64,000 bases of DNA from NCBI RefSeq assembly GCF_027568515.1, contig NZ_JANKZF010000013.1:1-64000 (forward strand), read 5' to 3'. Made by a program: the position numbers and the translations under genes. Within the stretch, counting starts at the first letter, position 1; the number at the start of each line of letters is the position of its first letter. The notes under the pieces are model-generated. The model had not been told where the DNA came from. It saw only the letters and a program-made list of their open reading frames with translations, and did no database searches. Shown here piece by piece: positions 11,550-20,014 of this stretch. The DNA comes from Arthrobacter sp. HY1533 (lineage in GTDB: Bacteria > Actinomycetota > Actinomycetes > Actinomycetales > Micrococcaceae).

Positions 11550-12467
11550 ATGAAGTACTGGTGGGTCAGCCATGGCCGCAACTATGAAACAGCCATCCAC
11601 GAAGGGACGCTCTGGAGCTGTCCCGACCCGCAGGGGGACCCGGACGGCACCCGCGAGCTCATCAAGGAGCTGCGCAAGGGTGATGTGGTGTTCAACTACT
11701 TTGGCCCCTATGTGCGCGCGGTCAGCGTGGTCCTGGAGCGGTGGCAGGACAGCCCACGGCCCGAAGGCTACGAAAAACATCCCGACGAACCCAACATGGG
11801 CTGGCTTGTCCGGACGCACCCGCTGGCCGAAAACCTGCAGCTGCACCGTGAGCGTGCCGCGGACATCACCGGCACCGAGGAACCCGAAACCGATGAGCCC
11901 AAGCCGTTCAATGCCGCCGGCAAGCCGCAGCAGCGCTACATTTCACCGCTGAGCGCGGAAGAGGGCCAGGAGCTCCTGGCCGAGGCCGGGGTCACCGCCC
12001 CGCAGTCGTCCGCCACGAGCCTGCGCGGCCTGCCCGGCAGTGCCTGGGGCGCCGACGAGCCCGACAAGAAGACCCTGACCACCATCCGCCTGGAACAGGC
12101 CCACCTGCGCAAGAACCTGCTGCGCGGGCGCCTGACCGCTCCCTGCGCCATTTGCGGGGAGCAGTTCCCGGCCCGGCTGCTCATTGCCGGGCACATCAAG
12201 CCCCGCCCGGACAGCACCGACGAGGAGCGCCTGGACTTCGAGCACAACGCCATGCTCACCTGTGCCCTCGGCTGTGACGCCCTGTACGAATGGGGCTACA
12301 TTGTGGTCGACGCCAAGGGCCGGATCAAGGCCGGCCAGCCCGCAGAGACGCCGCGCATCGAGGAGGCCGTCGAGGCACTCGTGGGACGCAACTGCACGGC
12401 CTTCGACGAGGGCACGGCGGAGTCCTTCGCGGAAAACAAGCGGCTCATGATGGAGCACCAGCCTTAG
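11550..12467 (+). CDS. EVE-HNH protein, predicted modification-dependent restriction endonuclease
   Basis: 305 residues. The N-terminus (about 1-115: MKYWWVSHGRNYETAIHEG, then LRKGDVVFNYFG) resembles an EVE domain, the PUA-like fold that recognises modified cytosines. The C-terminus is an HNH nuclease with zinc-knuckle pairs C199-x2-C202 and C238-x3-C242, His215 in AGHIKP, and Asn233 in EHNAMLTC. The position normally held by the last His after the second knuckle is Asp243. Domain order matches EVE-HNH enzymes such as VcaM4I. AAGGA precedes ATG 11550. It stands alone, with no methyltransferase nearby, as expected for a type IV-like system. Confidence 0.8.
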   Translation: MKYWWVSHGRNYETAIHEGTLWSCPDPQGDPDGTRELIKELRKGDVVFNYFGPYVRAVSVVLERWQDSPRPEGYEKHPDEPNMGWLVRTHPLAENLQLHRERAADITGTEEPETDEPKPFNAAGKPQQRYISPLSAEEGQELLAEAGVTAPQSSATSLRGLPGSAWGADEPDKKTLTTIRLEQAHLRKNLLRGRLTAPCAICGEQFPARLLIAGHIKPRPDSTDEERLDFEHNAMLTCALGCDALYEWGYIVVDAKGRIKAGQPAETPRIEEAVEALVGRNCTAFDEGTAESFAENKRLMMEHQP

Positions 12468-12484
12468 CGGCACTCACAGCAAGG

Positions 12485-12527
12485 GCACGACGCCGGCACC
12501 TGGCCAGGTGCCGACGTCGTGCTTTTT
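12485..12527 (+). terminator. Intrinsic terminator of the EVE-HNH gene
   Basis: A 19-base inverted repeat, 12485-12503 against 12504-12522, has one mismatch and is followed by five T (12523-12527). It lies 18 bases after the stop codon, which fits a Rho-independent terminator for the plus-strand gene. Confidence 0.85.
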
Positions 12528-12546
12528 CCTGTGGTCGGGTCAGTTC

Positions 12547-13152
12547 TTAGCGGGTGAAGCTGAGCAGCTGGGCCACCCGGCTCCAGCCCTCCTCCGCTGC
12601 GAAGCGGGCAGCCTGGTCCTCCCCGGCCACCAGGAAAAGCGTGCCGGCCCCGTGGGTGAACGCCTCCTCGCCCAGCCCGGCCACCATGGCCTGCTCGAGC
12701 TGGAGCAGCAGGTCCTCGTGGCCTGGGTCAACCGACAGCCCGGCCAACACGCCGAGGTCTCCGTTGACGGACAGGCGGCCACGGGCCACGGGGCGGTCGA
12801 ACAGGGCGATCTCCACAAGGTCGTAGTTTTCCATGGGAGCCTCGGCCAAGTTGGCCTCCGGAGGCAGCTGCGGGACCAGGTCCAAGTCGTCGGTCTGGGC
12901 AGCCAGCAGGACCAGCCCTGGGCCGGCGTGCAGGCCGTTGGCAGCGGCAAAGCCAGCGGCTGCGGCGGGATCATCGGTGGCCAGAAGCAACTCGGCACCC
13001 TCACCAGGCAGTGGCGCGTCCGCCCCGGGTGTCCACCTCACCACCTGGCGGGTGCCAATCGTGGCCACGTCCCCGTCCACGGCCGCCTCCAGGTTCTGAA
13101 CCGCTGCCCAGGCCTGGGCCCAACCGTGAAAATCCTCTTGCCACAACGCCAT
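12547..13152 (-). CDS. GNAT-like N-acetyltransferase, degenerate
   Basis: 201 residues from ATG 13152 (an in-frame ATG at 13200 adds 16 residues). The C-terminal half reads like a GNAT fold: VARGRLSVNGDLGVLAGLSVD, then a helix and AGTLFLVAGEDQAARFAAEEGW, which corresponds to motif B. The acetyl-CoA pyrophosphate loop (Q/RxxGxG/A) is not clear, so activity is uncertain. The N-terminal half is acidic, with no obvious domain. AAGGGTGG lies upstream of ATG 13152. It is convergent with the EVE-HNH gene and divergent from the RpiR regulator. Confidence 0.55.
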   Translation of the reverse strand: MALWQEDFHGWAQAWAAVQNLEAAVDGDVATIGTRQVVRWTPGADAPLPGEGAELLLATDDPAAAAGFAAANGLHAGPGLVLLAAQTDDLDLVPQLPPEANLAEAPMENYDLVEIALFDRPVARGRLSVNGDLGVLAGLSVDPGHEDLLLQLEQAMVAGLGEEAFTHGAGTLFLVAGEDQAARFAAEEGWSRVAQLLSFTR

Positions 13153-13356
13153 TTCGCCACCCTTTTCCTCAAGCCGCGCACGTCCCCGGTGCGCTGCCAT
13201 GTCAAAAAATTGCATTGGATCCAGGCGCCACAGGCCGCCCGTGCTGGGCCGCACCGGGGCGCAATCCCAGCATAGGCACAGCCGCCGCCCCAAGTCCCCG
13301 GGCGGGCACTGTGCTTTCGGCGACACCGTTCCACCTGATGGACTTTTGCAATTGGG

Positions 13357-13381
13357 ATTGCGCAAATCACATTTGTGCAAT
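13357..13381. promoter_or_regulatory. Palindromic operator candidate upstream of the RpiR regulator
   Basis: ATTGCGCAAAT (13357-13367) and ATTTGTGCAAT (13371-13381) form an 11-base inverted repeat with one mismatch and a CAC spacer. It lies about 50 bases before the regulator start, in an A/T-rich island. This is a fitting site for autoregulation by the RpiR-type dimer. Confidence 0.65.
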
Positions 13382-13429
13382 CATAATTGCAGAGTGACCC
13401 ACACAACACAGGCGCAATCCGCCACCCGC

Positions 13430-14284
13430 ATGGACCTCAATGGCCCCGGCGTTGACTGGCTTGATGACATCATGGCCGGCACCGCACTGCCGAAGGCGCA
13501 GGGCAGGGTGGCCGAGGTGATCATCCGCAACCCGCAGCTGGCCTCCTACGCCGAGATTGCGGAGATTGCCGGGCGGGCCGAGGTCAACAACTCCACAGTG
13601 GTGCGCACCGCCCAGAACCTGGGCTTCCAGGGCTGGCCTGACCTGCAGCGGGAACTGCGCTCCCGCTACCTGGTCAAGATCTCCACCGAAGACACCCTTG
13701 TGCAGCACGGCGAACACATCAGCCCGCTGCGCGCGGCACTGGCCCGGGACATGGAAAACCTCCGACTGACGCTGGATGCCAACGACCCCGCCGAGGTGGA
13801 TGCGGCCATTGCCACGCTCGCCGCGGCCAAGTCCATCCTGGTGCTCGGCCACGGCTCCTACGCCGCCCCGGCCGGCGTCATGGCCCACCTCGGCGCCACC
13901 ATGGGCTACCCCATCACCCTGGAAAGCCGCGGCGGCGTCCACCTCGTCACAAGCACCAACACCCTGGGTCCGGGCGATGTTGTGGTGGTGATCAACATTT
14001 GGCGCTCCATTGGCCAAATGATCGCCGCCGCCGAGTCCGCCCACCGGGCCGGGGCCACGATCCTGGCCATCAGCGACATGCGCCGCGGCCGGCTGGCCGC
14101 CATTGCGGAGCACCTTTTGGTGGTCCCGTCCGAAGGCATCGCCTTCTTCCAGTCCGTCACGGCCACCACCTCGGTGGTCTACGCCCTGCTTGCCGGCATG
14201 CAGGCGGCCCACCCGGAACGCAGCCGCGAGGCCATCCGCCGCTCGCAACAGCTGTGGGCGGACCTGGACATCCACCTGGACTAG
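13430..14284 (+). CDS. MurR/RpiR-family transcriptional regulator with SIS domain
   Basis: 284 residues. The N-terminal HTH_6 domain (about 1-80) contains YAEIAEIAGRAEVNNSTVVRTAQNLGFQGWPDLQREL. The SIS ligand domain (about 115-255) has ILVLGHGSYAAPAGVMAHLG and LGPGDVVVVINIWRSIGQM, where most homologues carry a Ser-rich sugar-phosphate loop; the ligand may not be a classical sugar phosphate. An in-frame GTG at 13394 is an alternative start. The M20 amidohydrolase follows 68 bases later on the same strand, so it likely regulates that operon, using the 25-base palindrome upstream. Confidence 0.9.
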   Translation: MDLNGPGVDWLDDIMAGTALPKAQGRVAEVIIRNPQLASYAEIAEIAGRAEVNNSTVVRTAQNLGFQGWPDLQRELRSRYLVKISTEDTLVQHGEHISPLRAALARDMENLRLTLDANDPAEVDAAIATLAAAKSILVLGHGSYAAPAGVMAHLGATMGYPITLESRGGVHLVTSTNTLGPGDVVVVINIWRSIGQMIAAAESAHRAGATILAISDMRRGRLAAIAEHLLVVPSEGIAFFQSVTATTSVVYALLAGMQAAHPERSREAIRRSQQLWADLDIHLD

Positions 14285-14352
14285 TGCCGGCCCGTCCCCT
14301 CCCATTCCTCCCCCAAACCCGCTCCCAAAGTCCCCGCAAGGAAACCCCACCC

Positions 14353-15603
14353 ATGAGCAACAACACCATCCCAAGCGAAGGCGGGCTGAACGCCCAGCTG
14401 GCCACCGGCGTCGAACATTGGCGCGAAAAAGTCCATCAGCTGGCGCGCGCCATCCACGCCGACCCCGAGCTGTCCTTCGAGGAGGTCCGCTCCTCCGCAG
14501 CGATTGTTGAGCTGCTCCGCGAGGGCGGCTTCGACGTCGAGACCGGCACCTCCGGGCTGCCCACGGCCTTCACCGCCACGGCGGGCAGCGGCGAGCTCAC
14601 GGTTGCCCTGTGCGTTGAGTACGACGCCCTGCCCGGGATCGGCCACGCCTGCGGGCACAACCTGATCGCCGGCGCCTCCGTGGCTGCGGCGCTGGCCCTG
14701 GCCCCGCACGCCGACGCGCTGGGCATCACGCTCAAGGCGATCGGCACGCCCGCCGAGGAGCATGGCGGCGGCAAGGTCCTCATGCTTCAGGACGGCGCGT
14801 TCGACGGCGTGGGGCTGGCACTCATGGTCCACCCCGTCCAGGACGGCATCACCTACAACCCGGCCGGCACCAGCGCCCAGGCCGTGGGCCGGTACCGCGC
14901 CACCTTCACCGGCAAGGCCGCCCACGCCGCGGCCGCACCGCACCTGGGCGTCAACGCCGCCGACGCCGCCGTGCTGAGCCAGGTGGCCGTGGGCCTGTTG
15001 CGCCAGCAGATCCCGGGCGACCACCGTGTGGCCATGTACGTGGCCGAGGCCGGGCACGTCACCAACATCATCCCCGAGAAGGCCGTGGTGGAATTCGAGT
15101 GCCGTGCCTTCACCCTGCCGGAGTACGAATCCCTGCTGGTCCGCGTCCGTAATTGCTTTGAGGGCGCCGCGCTGGCCACCGGCACGGAGTTGGTTTTCGA
15201 GTCCACCGAGCCCCTGTACGAGCCGCTCCTGCAGGACGACGAGCTGGCCGCGCACTGGACGGCCGCCATGGACCACTTCGGCAAGGACACCTCACCGGCT
15301 GCCGGACTCGGCGGCGGCTCCACCGACATGGGCAACATCTCCCAAGCCATCCCCAGCCTCCATCCGTGGCTGAGCATCCCGGGCGCCAACGTGCCCATCC
15401 ACTCCCACGCCTTCGCCGCCCTGGCCGACACTCCGCAGGCGTACGACGTCATGTTTGAGGCCGCCACAGCCCTGGCCTGGACGGCCGCCGGCGCGGCAAG
15501 CAACCCGGAGCAGCGCAGCCGCTTCATCGCCGCCGCGCACCGCAACGCCGCCACCGCGGCAGGCACCCCCACCCCTGCAGAAACCGAAGGAACACGAGCA
15601 TGA
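14353..15603 (+). CDS. M20-family amidohydrolase (AbgB / N-acyl-amino acid amidohydrolase-like)
   Basis: 416 residues. The standard M20 metal and catalytic motifs are intact: EYDALPGIGHACGHN, then GTPAEEHGGGK, MVHP and the late PIHSHAFAALADTP. An M20 dimerisation domain sits around residues 185-300 (TFTGKAAHAAAAPHLGVNA). Members cleave amide bonds of N-acyl amino acids, aminobenzoyl-glutamate or similar compounds. AAGGAAA precedes the ATG at 14353. Its stop overlaps the DUF3100 start (ATGA), so it is co-translated with a membrane protein and probably supplied by it. Confidence 0.9.
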   Translation: MSNNTIPSEGGLNAQLATGVEHWREKVHQLARAIHADPELSFEEVRSSAAIVELLREGGFDVETGTSGLPTAFTATAGSGELTVALCVEYDALPGIGHACGHNLIAGASVAAALALAPHADALGITLKAIGTPAEEHGGGKVLMLQDGAFDGVGLALMVHPVQDGITYNPAGTSAQAVGRYRATFTGKAAHAAAAPHLGVNAADAAVLSQVAVGLLRQQIPGDHRVAMYVAEAGHVTNIIPEKAVVEFECRAFTLPEYESLLVRVRNCFEGAALATGTELVFESTEPLYEPLLQDDELAAHWTAAMDHFGKDTSPAAGLGGGSTDMGNISQAIPSLHPWLSIPGANVPIHSHAFAALADTPQAYDVMFEAATALAWTAAGAASNPEQRSRFIAAAHRNAATAAGTPTPAETEGTRA

Positions 15604-16988
15604 GCACCACCACGGCACCGGCAAAGGCCGGCATGAAGGAAACCCTGCCCATTGCGCTGCTGGCACTGATCATCGCCGTCGCCGTGCAACTCATCGGCTC
15701 CGCCAAGATCAACGTCGGCATCGGCTCGATCGTCATCTTCCCCATGGTCTGGGGACTCATTGCCGGCCTGCTGATCTCTGTGCAGAAGTTCAAGCCGCTG
15801 GGCCTGAACCTGCAAAAGGTGGCCTCGGCCCTGGTGGGCGTCGCCGTGATGCTGCTCGTGGCACGCCTGGCCTTCAACATCGGCCCGAGCCTGCCCGTCC
15901 TCATCAAGGCCGGCCCGGCCCTACTGCTGCAGGAGGTCGGCCACCTGTTGGGCACCGTCTTCCTGGCCCTGCCGCTGGCCGTGCTGCTGCGCATGGGCAA
16001 GGCCACCGTGGGCGCCACGTTCTCCCTTGACCGCGAACCGTCGTTCGCCATGGTCTCGGAAAAGTACGGCGCCGACTCCGACCAGTACCGCGGCGTCCTG
16101 GCCATGTACGTGTTCGGCACGCTCTTTGGCGCCGTGTTCATCACGCTGCTGACCTCCCTGGTGGCCAACTGGAACATCTTCAACCCGCTGGCCCTGGCCA
16201 TGGGTGCCGGCGTTGGCTCCGGTTCCATGATGGCTGCCTCCGCCGCGAGCATCATCGAGGCCTACCCGGCCGACCAGCAGGCCATTCTGGGCATGGCCGC
16301 CGTCTCCAACCTCATCACCACCATCCTGGGCGTGTACGTTGGCCTGTACGTCTCGCTGCCGCTGGCCGAGCGCTTCTACCGCCTGCTGACCCGCCGCAGC
16401 GCGGCCGCAGCCCTCGAAACTGTTTCCGCCTCGGGTGCCACTGCCCCGGCCGCCGCCTCCACCACCGCAACCGCTGCCGCTTCCGCTTCCGCTTCTGCGG
16501 ACGACGACGTCAACCGCTCCTTCCGCGAAAGGGTGGCCCAGTCCTCCGCCGAGGTCAAGCTGCCGCTGTGGCTGTCCCTGGGTGTGCTGGCCGTCCTGGG
16601 CCTGGCCACGGCATCCGTCGCGGCCAAGGGCCTGCACTGGAACGTGTTCGGCGGCTACGCCGTGCTGATGGGCCTGGTGCTGCTGGGCCTGTTCCTGGCC
16701 AAGGTGTCGCGGAAGATTTCGGCGATCATCTGGATCACCACCATCGGCGCCTACGTTTCCAGCCCGTGGTTCTTCGCCGCGGAATCCCTGACCAAGCTGG
16801 TGTCCGCCGTGGACTTCCTGTCCATTGCCACCGTCATGCTGACCCTTGCTGGCCTGTCGCTGGGCAAGGACGTGCCGCTGCTGCGCAACATCGGCTGGAA
16901 GATCATCCCCGTGGGACTGGTCGCGATCACGGCTTCGTTCCTGCTTTCGGTGGTCATCGCCGAGTTTGCGCTGGGCTACTGGTCCTAG
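15600..16988 (+). CDS. DUF3100 membrane protein, transporter-like
   Basis: 462 residues, around 10-11 membrane segments, beginning with LPIALLALIIAVAVQLIGSAKINVG and with VIFPMVWGLIAGLLI as an early conserved block. A low-complexity Ala/Thr/Ser linker (about 270-300) divides it into two hydrophobic halves. DUF3100 proteins are often beside M20 amidohydrolases, which suggests transport of the enzyme's substrate or product; I infer this from context. Its start overlaps the amidohydrolase stop by four bases and it is the last gene of the RpiR-amidohydrolase-DUF3100 unit. Confidence 0.8.
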   Translation: MSTTTAPAKAGMKETLPIALLALIIAVAVQLIGSAKINVGIGSIVIFPMVWGLIAGLLISVQKFKPLGLNLQKVASALVGVAVMLLVARLAFNIGPSLPVLIKAGPALLLQEVGHLLGTVFLALPLAVLLRMGKATVGATFSLDREPSFAMVSEKYGADSDQYRGVLAMYVFGTLFGAVFITLLTSLVANWNIFNPLALAMGAGVGSGSMMAASAASIIEAYPADQQAILGMAAVSNLITTILGVYVGLYVSLPLAERFYRLLTRRSAAAALETVSASGATAPAAASTTATAAASASASADDDVNRSFRERVAQSSAEVKLPLWLSLGVLAVLGLATASVAAKGLHWNVFGGYAVLMGLVLLGLFLAKVSRKISAIIWITTIGAYVSSPWFFAAESLTKLVSAVDFLSIATVMLTLAGLSLGKDVPLLRNIGWKIIPVGLVAITASFLLSVVIAEFALGYWS

Positions 16989-17004
16989 CGGCTAGCATCG
17001 AGGC

Positions 17005-18180
17005 ATGAGTACTTGGGAGCAGGACGTCCTCGGGCCCGACTTTGAACAGCTGACGCTTGACCTGCCCGCCGGGTCCCCGGCCACGCTGGTGCGCTACGCC
17101 GGGGACGCCCCGCCGTGGCAGGCCAGTTCCCTGGCCGGGGCCGACGTCCTGTACGTCCACGGCTGGTCGGACTACTTCTTCCAGCGGGAACTGGCCGAGT
17201 TCTGGCACCGGGCCGGGGCCCGCTTTTACGCCCTGGACCTGCACAACTACGGCCGCAGCCTGCGCCCGGGCCAGGTGCCCGGGCAGGTCTCGGCCCTCAC
17301 CGAGTACGACGCCGACATCGCCGCCGCGCTTGCGGCCATGGGGCGCAGCGCGGTCACCGAGGAGGCCCTGGACCTCCCGGCCCCCGAGGAAGCCGCGGAC
17401 GAACAAAGCTTCCAGGCGGCGTTCCTGGAGGAGGCCCGGCACCGGCTCAGCCGGGCCTTCGACGCCCTGGCCGGCCGGGACCACCCCGAAGCGGCCCCGC
17501 CGGCTCCCCGCGACCGGCCGCTGGTCCTGCTGGGCCACTCGACCGGCGGGCTGACACTGAGCCTGTGGGCGGCCCGGCACCCGGGTGCGGCGGCCGCCGT
17601 CGTGCTCAACAGCCCGTGGCTGGAGTTCCAGGCCAGCGAGGTGGGGCGGGCCATGGTGGCGCCGCTGATCCAGGCAAGGACCAAGTTCAAGCCGCTGGCG
17701 CCGCTGCCGCCCATCGACCCCGGCTTCTACACCCGCGCCGTCTCCAAGAAGTACGACGGCGAATGGGAGTACTCCTCCGAATGGCGCCCGGACCGCGGAT
17801 TCCCCGTGACGCCCGCTTTCCTCAATGCCGTGTTCCAGGCACAGGCGCAGCTGGCCCGCGGCTTCGACGTCACGGCCCCGGTCCTGGTCATGCTCTCCGA
17901 CAAGAGCTACCTGCAGCCCAAGTGGTCATCGACCGCGCTGGCTGCGGATGTGGTGCTGAATGTTGACGCCGTGGCCAAGCGGTCGCTGGATTTGGGGCAG
18001 GACGTGACGCTGCACCGGATACCGGGGGCCTTCCACGACGTTTTCCTCTCCCCCGCCGACATCAGGGCCCGGGCGTACGCCGGCATGGGGCGCTGGGTGG
18101 AGGCCGCCCTGGACGGTTCTGCCAAGCGCCGCTGGGCCGAGCGCAGCGAAAAGGAAACGGAAAAGACCCCCTCGGCGTAG
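17005..18180 (+). CDS. Alpha/beta hydrolase (serine aminopeptidase S33-like)
   Basis: 391 residues. The nucleophile elbow is GHS179TGG; an early oxyanion-side segment, DVLYVHGWSDYFFQRELAEFW, and the C-terminal RIPGAFHDVFLS with the likely catalytic His complete the fold. It resembles the Hydrolase_4/lysophospholipase-like group, cytosolic with no signal peptide. The substrate is unknown. It starts 16 bases after the DUF3100 gene, so it may be a fourth member of that operon. GAGG lies just before the ATG at 17005. It converges with the tryptophan dioxygenase gene. Confidence 0.82.
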   Translation: MSTWEQDVLGPDFEQLTLDLPAGSPATLVRYAGDAPPWQASSLAGADVLYVHGWSDYFFQRELAEFWHRAGARFYALDLHNYGRSLRPGQVPGQVSALTEYDADIAAALAAMGRSAVTEEALDLPAPEEAADEQSFQAAFLEEARHRLSRAFDALAGRDHPEAAPPAPRDRPLVLLGHSTGGLTLSLWAARHPGAAAAVVLNSPWLEFQASEVGRAMVAPLIQARTKFKPLAPLPPIDPGFYTRAVSKKYDGEWEYSSEWRPDRGFPVTPAFLNAVFQAQAQLARGFDVTAPVLVMLSDKSYLQPKWSSTALAADVVLNVDAVAKRSLDLGQDVTLHRIPGAFHDVFLSPADIRARAYAGMGRWVEAALDGSAKRRWAERSEKETEKTPSA

Positions 18181-18182
18181 GC

Positions 18183-19031
18183 CTACTGGCCGATTTCGGT
18201 CCGCACGGCAAACAGTTCCGGGAAGAACGTCAGGTCCAGGGCGCGCTGCAGGAAGCCCACGCCGGATGAGCCGCCCGTGCCGTGCTTCATGCCGATGGTG
18301 CGCATGACGGTCTTCATATGCCGGAAACGCCACAGCTGGAAGTTGTCCTCCAGGTCAACGAGCTCCTCGCAGGCCTCGTACAGGTCCCAATGTTCATCCG
18401 GGTCCTCGTAGACCACCTTGAACAGCTGCACCAGTTCGGCGTTGAACACGTGGGCGCGGGTGACGTCGCGGTCAAGGATTTCGGCGGGGACGGCAAAGCC
18501 GCGGCGCGCCAGAAGGCGCAGGAACTCGTCATAGACGCTGGAGCTTTCCAGCAGTTCGGCGAGAAGCTCTTGGGCCACCTGGTCCCCGGCAAACACCTTC
18601 AGCATGCCGGCATTCTTGTTGCCCAGCAGGAACTCCACGGCCCGGTACTGGTAGCTCTGGAAGCCCGAGGAGGAGCCCAGGTCACCGCGGAACTGCGCGT
18701 ATTCGCTGGGCGTCAGCGTGGCCAGCACGCTCCACTGCTCGGTGAGGGAGCGCTGGATGTGCTTGATCCGGGCCACGCCCTTCATGGCCGCCCGAAGGTT
18801 GTCCTCCATGAGGTAGGCGCGCACGGCACGCAGCTCATGCAGCACCAGTTTCAGCCACAGCTCGGAGGTCTGGTGCTGGATGATGAACAGCATCTCGTCA
18901 TGGTGTTCGGGCTTGCTGACGGGCCGTTGGGCGCTCAGCAGCGTGTCCAGGGCAAGGTAGCTGCCGTAGCTCATCTTGTCGCTGAAGTCCGTCTCAATGC
19001 CGGATTCGATCTTGCGGGTGTTCTTGGGCAT
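18183..19031 (-). CDS. kynA: Tryptophan 2,3-dioxygenase
   Basis: 282 residues. Tryptophan 2,3-dioxygenase uses heme to open the indole ring, giving N-formylkynurenine. Family signatures present are [54 protein letters not shown] and the C-terminal [23 protein letters not shown]. The ATG at 19031 follows AAAGGACAAGG; a GTG start at 19058 is less likely. It is co-directional with the adjacent HGGYW-type hydrolase (36-base gap), together covering tryptophan to kynurenine. No kynureninase is visible in this window. Confidence 0.95.
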   Translation of the reverse strand: MPKNTRKIESGIETDFSDKMSYGSYLALDTLLSAQRPVSKPEHHDEMLFIIQHQTSELWLKLVLHELRAVRAYLMEDNLRAAMKGVARIKHIQRSLTEQWSVLATLTPSEYAQFRGDLGSSSGFQSYQYRAVEFLLGNKNAGMLKVFAGDQVAQELLAELLESSSVYDEFLRLLARRGFAVPAEILDRDVTRAHVFNAELVQLFKVVYEDPDEHWDLYEACEELVDLEDNFQLWRFRHMKTVMRTIGMKHGTGGSSGVGFLQRALDLTFFPELFAVRTEIGQ

Positions 19032-19067
19032 GCCTTGTCCTTTTGCCGATGCGCTCACCCGTCCACC

Positions 19068-19826
19068 CTACGCCCGGCCCAGCAGCCCCAACACGAGATC
19101 CCGGCAGATGGCGTACGACTCCGAATGGACGTCGATCAAGTCCATGTGGTCCCCCGGCACCCAGACCAGCCGCGCATCGGCGCCCGCCGCAACCGCAGCG
19201 GCAACGTAACTTTCGCTCTGGGAGGCGGGGACGTCGGCGTCGTGCTTGGCATGGACGGCCACCACCGGCACATGTAGGGGAATCGCGGACATGGGGTCGG
19301 CCAGGGCAACGTTCTCCCCCAGCAGATTGGCCACGGCATTGCTGCTGAGCCCCAACTGCTGCGCCTGCGCCAGGTTCAGCAGCCCCGACTGGCTGACGAC
19401 GCCGGTCACCTCCACCGCGGGTTGGGCACCCACCGCGCCGGAAGGGAAGGCGGAACGCCCGGCGGCCCAGACGCCCAGCTGCCCGCCGGCCGAATGGCCC
19501 AGAACCACCACGGAGCCCAGGTCAAGGCCGTGTTCTTCTGCCGCAACGGCGAGGGCGTCGATGCCGTGGGCAATGTCCTCGAAGGTGGCGGGCCAGCCGC
19601 CGCCGTTGCCCATGCGGCGGTACTCCAGGTTCCAGGCAGCCACCCCGTGCCGGGCCAGGTCGGCGGCCAGCGGCGCACCCAGGTCTGCTGCGTAGGCGCT
19701 GCGCCAGTAGCCGCCGTGAATGACCACCGCGACACCGGCCACTGCTGGCCCGTGCGGCAGGTACAGCTCTGCCCACTGGGAAGCATCTCCCCCGTAGCTG
19801 TAGCGCTGTGCGGTGATCTCGCTCAT
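19068..19826 (-). CDS. Alpha/beta hydrolase, probable arylformamidase (kynurenine formamidase)
   Basis: 252 residues. The oxyanion motif HGGYWR early and the nucleophile GHSAGG mid-sequence match eukaryotic-type kynurenine formamidases, which hydrolyse N-formylkynurenine to kynurenine and formate. A likely acid Asp lies in HAKHDADVP and the His in GDHMDL. This is unrelated to the metal-dependent bacterial KynB, so no symbol is given. It is the first gene of an operon with kynA, which strongly supports the assignment; a generic esterase is the alternative. Confidence 0.75.
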   Translation of the reverse strand: MSEITAQRYSYGGDASQWAELYLPHGPAVAGVAVVIHGGYWRSAYAADLGAPLAADLARHGVAAWNLEYRRMGNGGGWPATFEDIAHGIDALAVAAEEHGLDLGSVVVLGHSAGGQLGVWAAGRSAFPSGAVGAQPAVEVTGVVSQSGLLNLAQAQQLGLSSNAVANLLGENVALADPMSAIPLHVPVVAVHAKHDADVPASQSESYVAAAVAAGADARLVWVPGDHMDLIDVHSESYAICRDLVLGLLGRA

Positions 19827-20014
19827 AGTGGAAGCCTAGTGCCGACCCGGCAAAAGGCTTCTGCGGGCGCGGGATTCCGCGGATTCTGGGCCCCGTCAAC
19901 ACCGAAAGTTGTGGACTGTCCGGTACAAAAAGTTTTGAAAGTGGGAATCAGCGGCATATTCCGCTGGTTTGCCACTACAGAGCAAGATTTCACCCACGGA
20001 AAGGAACCACTCCC

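Noticed and set aside
14281-15276. A 331-codon minus-strand frame over the M20 gene
   Set aside because: The plus-strand M20 motifs are complete, and the frame lacks a ribosome site.
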